Source: Geomonas sp. Red32 | GTDB lineage: Bacteria > Desulfobacterota > Desulfuromonadia > Geobacterales > Geobacteraceae | Assembly (NCBI RefSeq): GCF_023652955.1 | Contig: NZ_JAKLOY010000001.1 | Location: 682,001-746,000, forward strand | Direction of reading: 5' to 3' | Length of the DNA stretch: 64,000 nt | Shown here: one piece after another, positions 63,313 to 64,000 of the stretch | Layout of the letters: the number at the start of each line of letters is the position of its first letter | Numbering within the stretch: position 1 is the stretch's first letter | Notes under the pieces: generated by a model | Database searches by the model: none | Told to the model about the DNA's origin: nothing | The model's input: only the letters and a program-made list of their open reading frames with translations | Translations under genes and position numbers: made by a program

Positions 63313-64000
63313 CCGCCCTCCTCGCCGGCCGGCAGGGAGGGAGCCAGGGCGGCCACCAGCTCGTCGAACTCGTCGCGGTAGAGTTCGGCGAAGCGGCGCA
63401 CCACCTGCTGCATCACGACCCGTCCCCCCTCCTCCCGTACCAGGACCTCGCGGGGGACCAGACAGTAGGCGCAGAGGACCCCGGCCAGGATGACGGCGAA
63501 GCCTGCGAAGATCCCGGTCAGGCCGCGGCTGCCGTCGAGCAGGATGTCGGTCCACCAGGCGTCCCGCGCCCAGCGCACCATGAGCGGGCCGACGCTCCCC
63601 ATCTCCCCGCGGCGCAGGGTGGTCTCGCCGAGAAGGTCGCTCCCCCGGTAGACCCGGAGGGTGAGGAGGGGATCGGCCAGGTTGACGCTCTTTTGGGAGG
63701 CGTCGGCCAGGTACTTGGCCTTCAGGACGAGCCCCTCCTTGAGGGTGGCCTCGCCGTAGGCCGCCCGGTTACGCGCCGGGGGATAGGGGAGAAAGAGCCG
63801 TTCCAGGGAGAGCCCCCCCTGCGGAGAGATGATCTCGAGGTCGAAGGTTCTCCCGAACACGGTCCCCTGGTAGACCAGGAAGGGGCCGTAGTGGGACTTG
63901 TCGCTGGTGGCCACCGCCACCCGTTCGGGGGGATCGGAGGGGCGCCGGCTGAAGGCGAGCTCGGAGGCGAGGGTCGCCAGCCGGTCGTTGGGCCAGAAAG
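63309..64000 (-). CDS. resB: Cytochrome c biogenesis protein ResB, C-terminal part
   Basis: The frame stays open to the window edge, so the N-terminus is missing; about 230 residues are seen. It contains the periplasmic ResB beta region ([42 protein letters not shown]) followed by one membrane helix ([23 protein letters not shown]) and a short cytoplasmic tail. It partners CcsA in system II haem ligation. It overlaps the glycosyltransferase gene by 4 bp. Confidence 0.85.
   Translation of the reverse strand, partial: FWPNDRLATLASELAFSRRPSDPPERVAVATSDKSHYGPFLVYQGTVFGRTFDLEIISPQGGLSLERLFLPYPPARNRAAYGEATLKEGLVLKAKYLADASQKSVNLADPLLTLRVYRGSDLLGETTLRRGEMGSVGPLMVRWARDAWWTDILLDGSRGLTGIFAGFAVILAGVLCAYCLVPREVLVREEGGRVVMQQVVRRFAELYRDEFDELVAALAPSLPAGEEGG

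Overview
The window reads as a chromosomal segment of a Geobacter/Geomonas-like member of the Desulfuromonadota. This rests on high-GC coding DNA, several c-type cytochromes, a complete nuoA-N operon with an enlarged NuoF, a tungsten aldehyde:ferredoxin oxidoreductase (AOR) cluster, many chemotaxis and two-component proteins, and a ResB/CcsA cytochrome c maturation locus. The assignment comes from gene content read by eye, not from a search.

Layout. 1-3.3 kb: end of a multihaem cytochrome, a secreted protein, a CheY-like regulator and a chemoreceptor. 3.9-8.4 kb: AOR operon (four-cluster ferredoxin, AOR, FAD oxidoreductase, MoaD-like carrier, E1-like activating enzyme), then a monohaem cytochrome. 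9.3-13.7 kb: AraC/GyrI-type regulator and a three-gene operon around an exported caspase-fold protein with a DUF4384 partner. 13.9-17.6 kb: cold-shock gene, second chemoreceptor (followed by a duplicated copy of the cold-shock gene 3' end and terminator) and a beta-barrel protein. 17.8-24.6 kb: large protein carrying an in-frame 9-bp minisatellite, DinB-like protein, hybrid histidine kinase, OmpA-like protein.

24.6-31.3 kb is an AT-richer accessory island: seven same-strand genes with overlaps or gaps of at most 27 bp. In transcription order they encode a TIR-TIR-SLOG protein, a ThsB-like TIR protein, an Nmad2-like protein, a membrane-anchored dUTPase/Dcd-fold protein lacking the deaminase glutamate, a thymidylate-kinase-like P-loop kinase, a 5-hmdU-kinase-helical-domain (HMUDK/aGPT-Pplase) protein, and a ThyA-like enzyme. 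A Thoeris-like TIR/SLOG immune pair is thus physically and probably transcriptionally fused to a pyrimidine nucleotide hypermodification pathway. This is the strongest candidate here for a poorly described system. A HigA-IrrE-type protein lies just upstream.

32.7-36.6 kb: lipoprotein, YbjQ pair, a small unknown protein and a roughly 940-bp array of degenerate 21-bp tandem repeats. 36.6-52.2 kb: nuoA-N on the minus strand, with REP-like elements between some genes. 52.5-53.8 kb: hemL, divergent from nuo. 54-64 kb: minus-strand genes for a small membrane protein, an amine-oxidase-like flavoprotein, two radical SAM enzymes, a YfhO-like membrane protein, a lipoprotein, CcsA, a family 2 glycosyltransferase and the C-terminal part of ResB, which runs off the window. 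No tRNA, rRNA, CRISPR array, integrase or transposase was seen.
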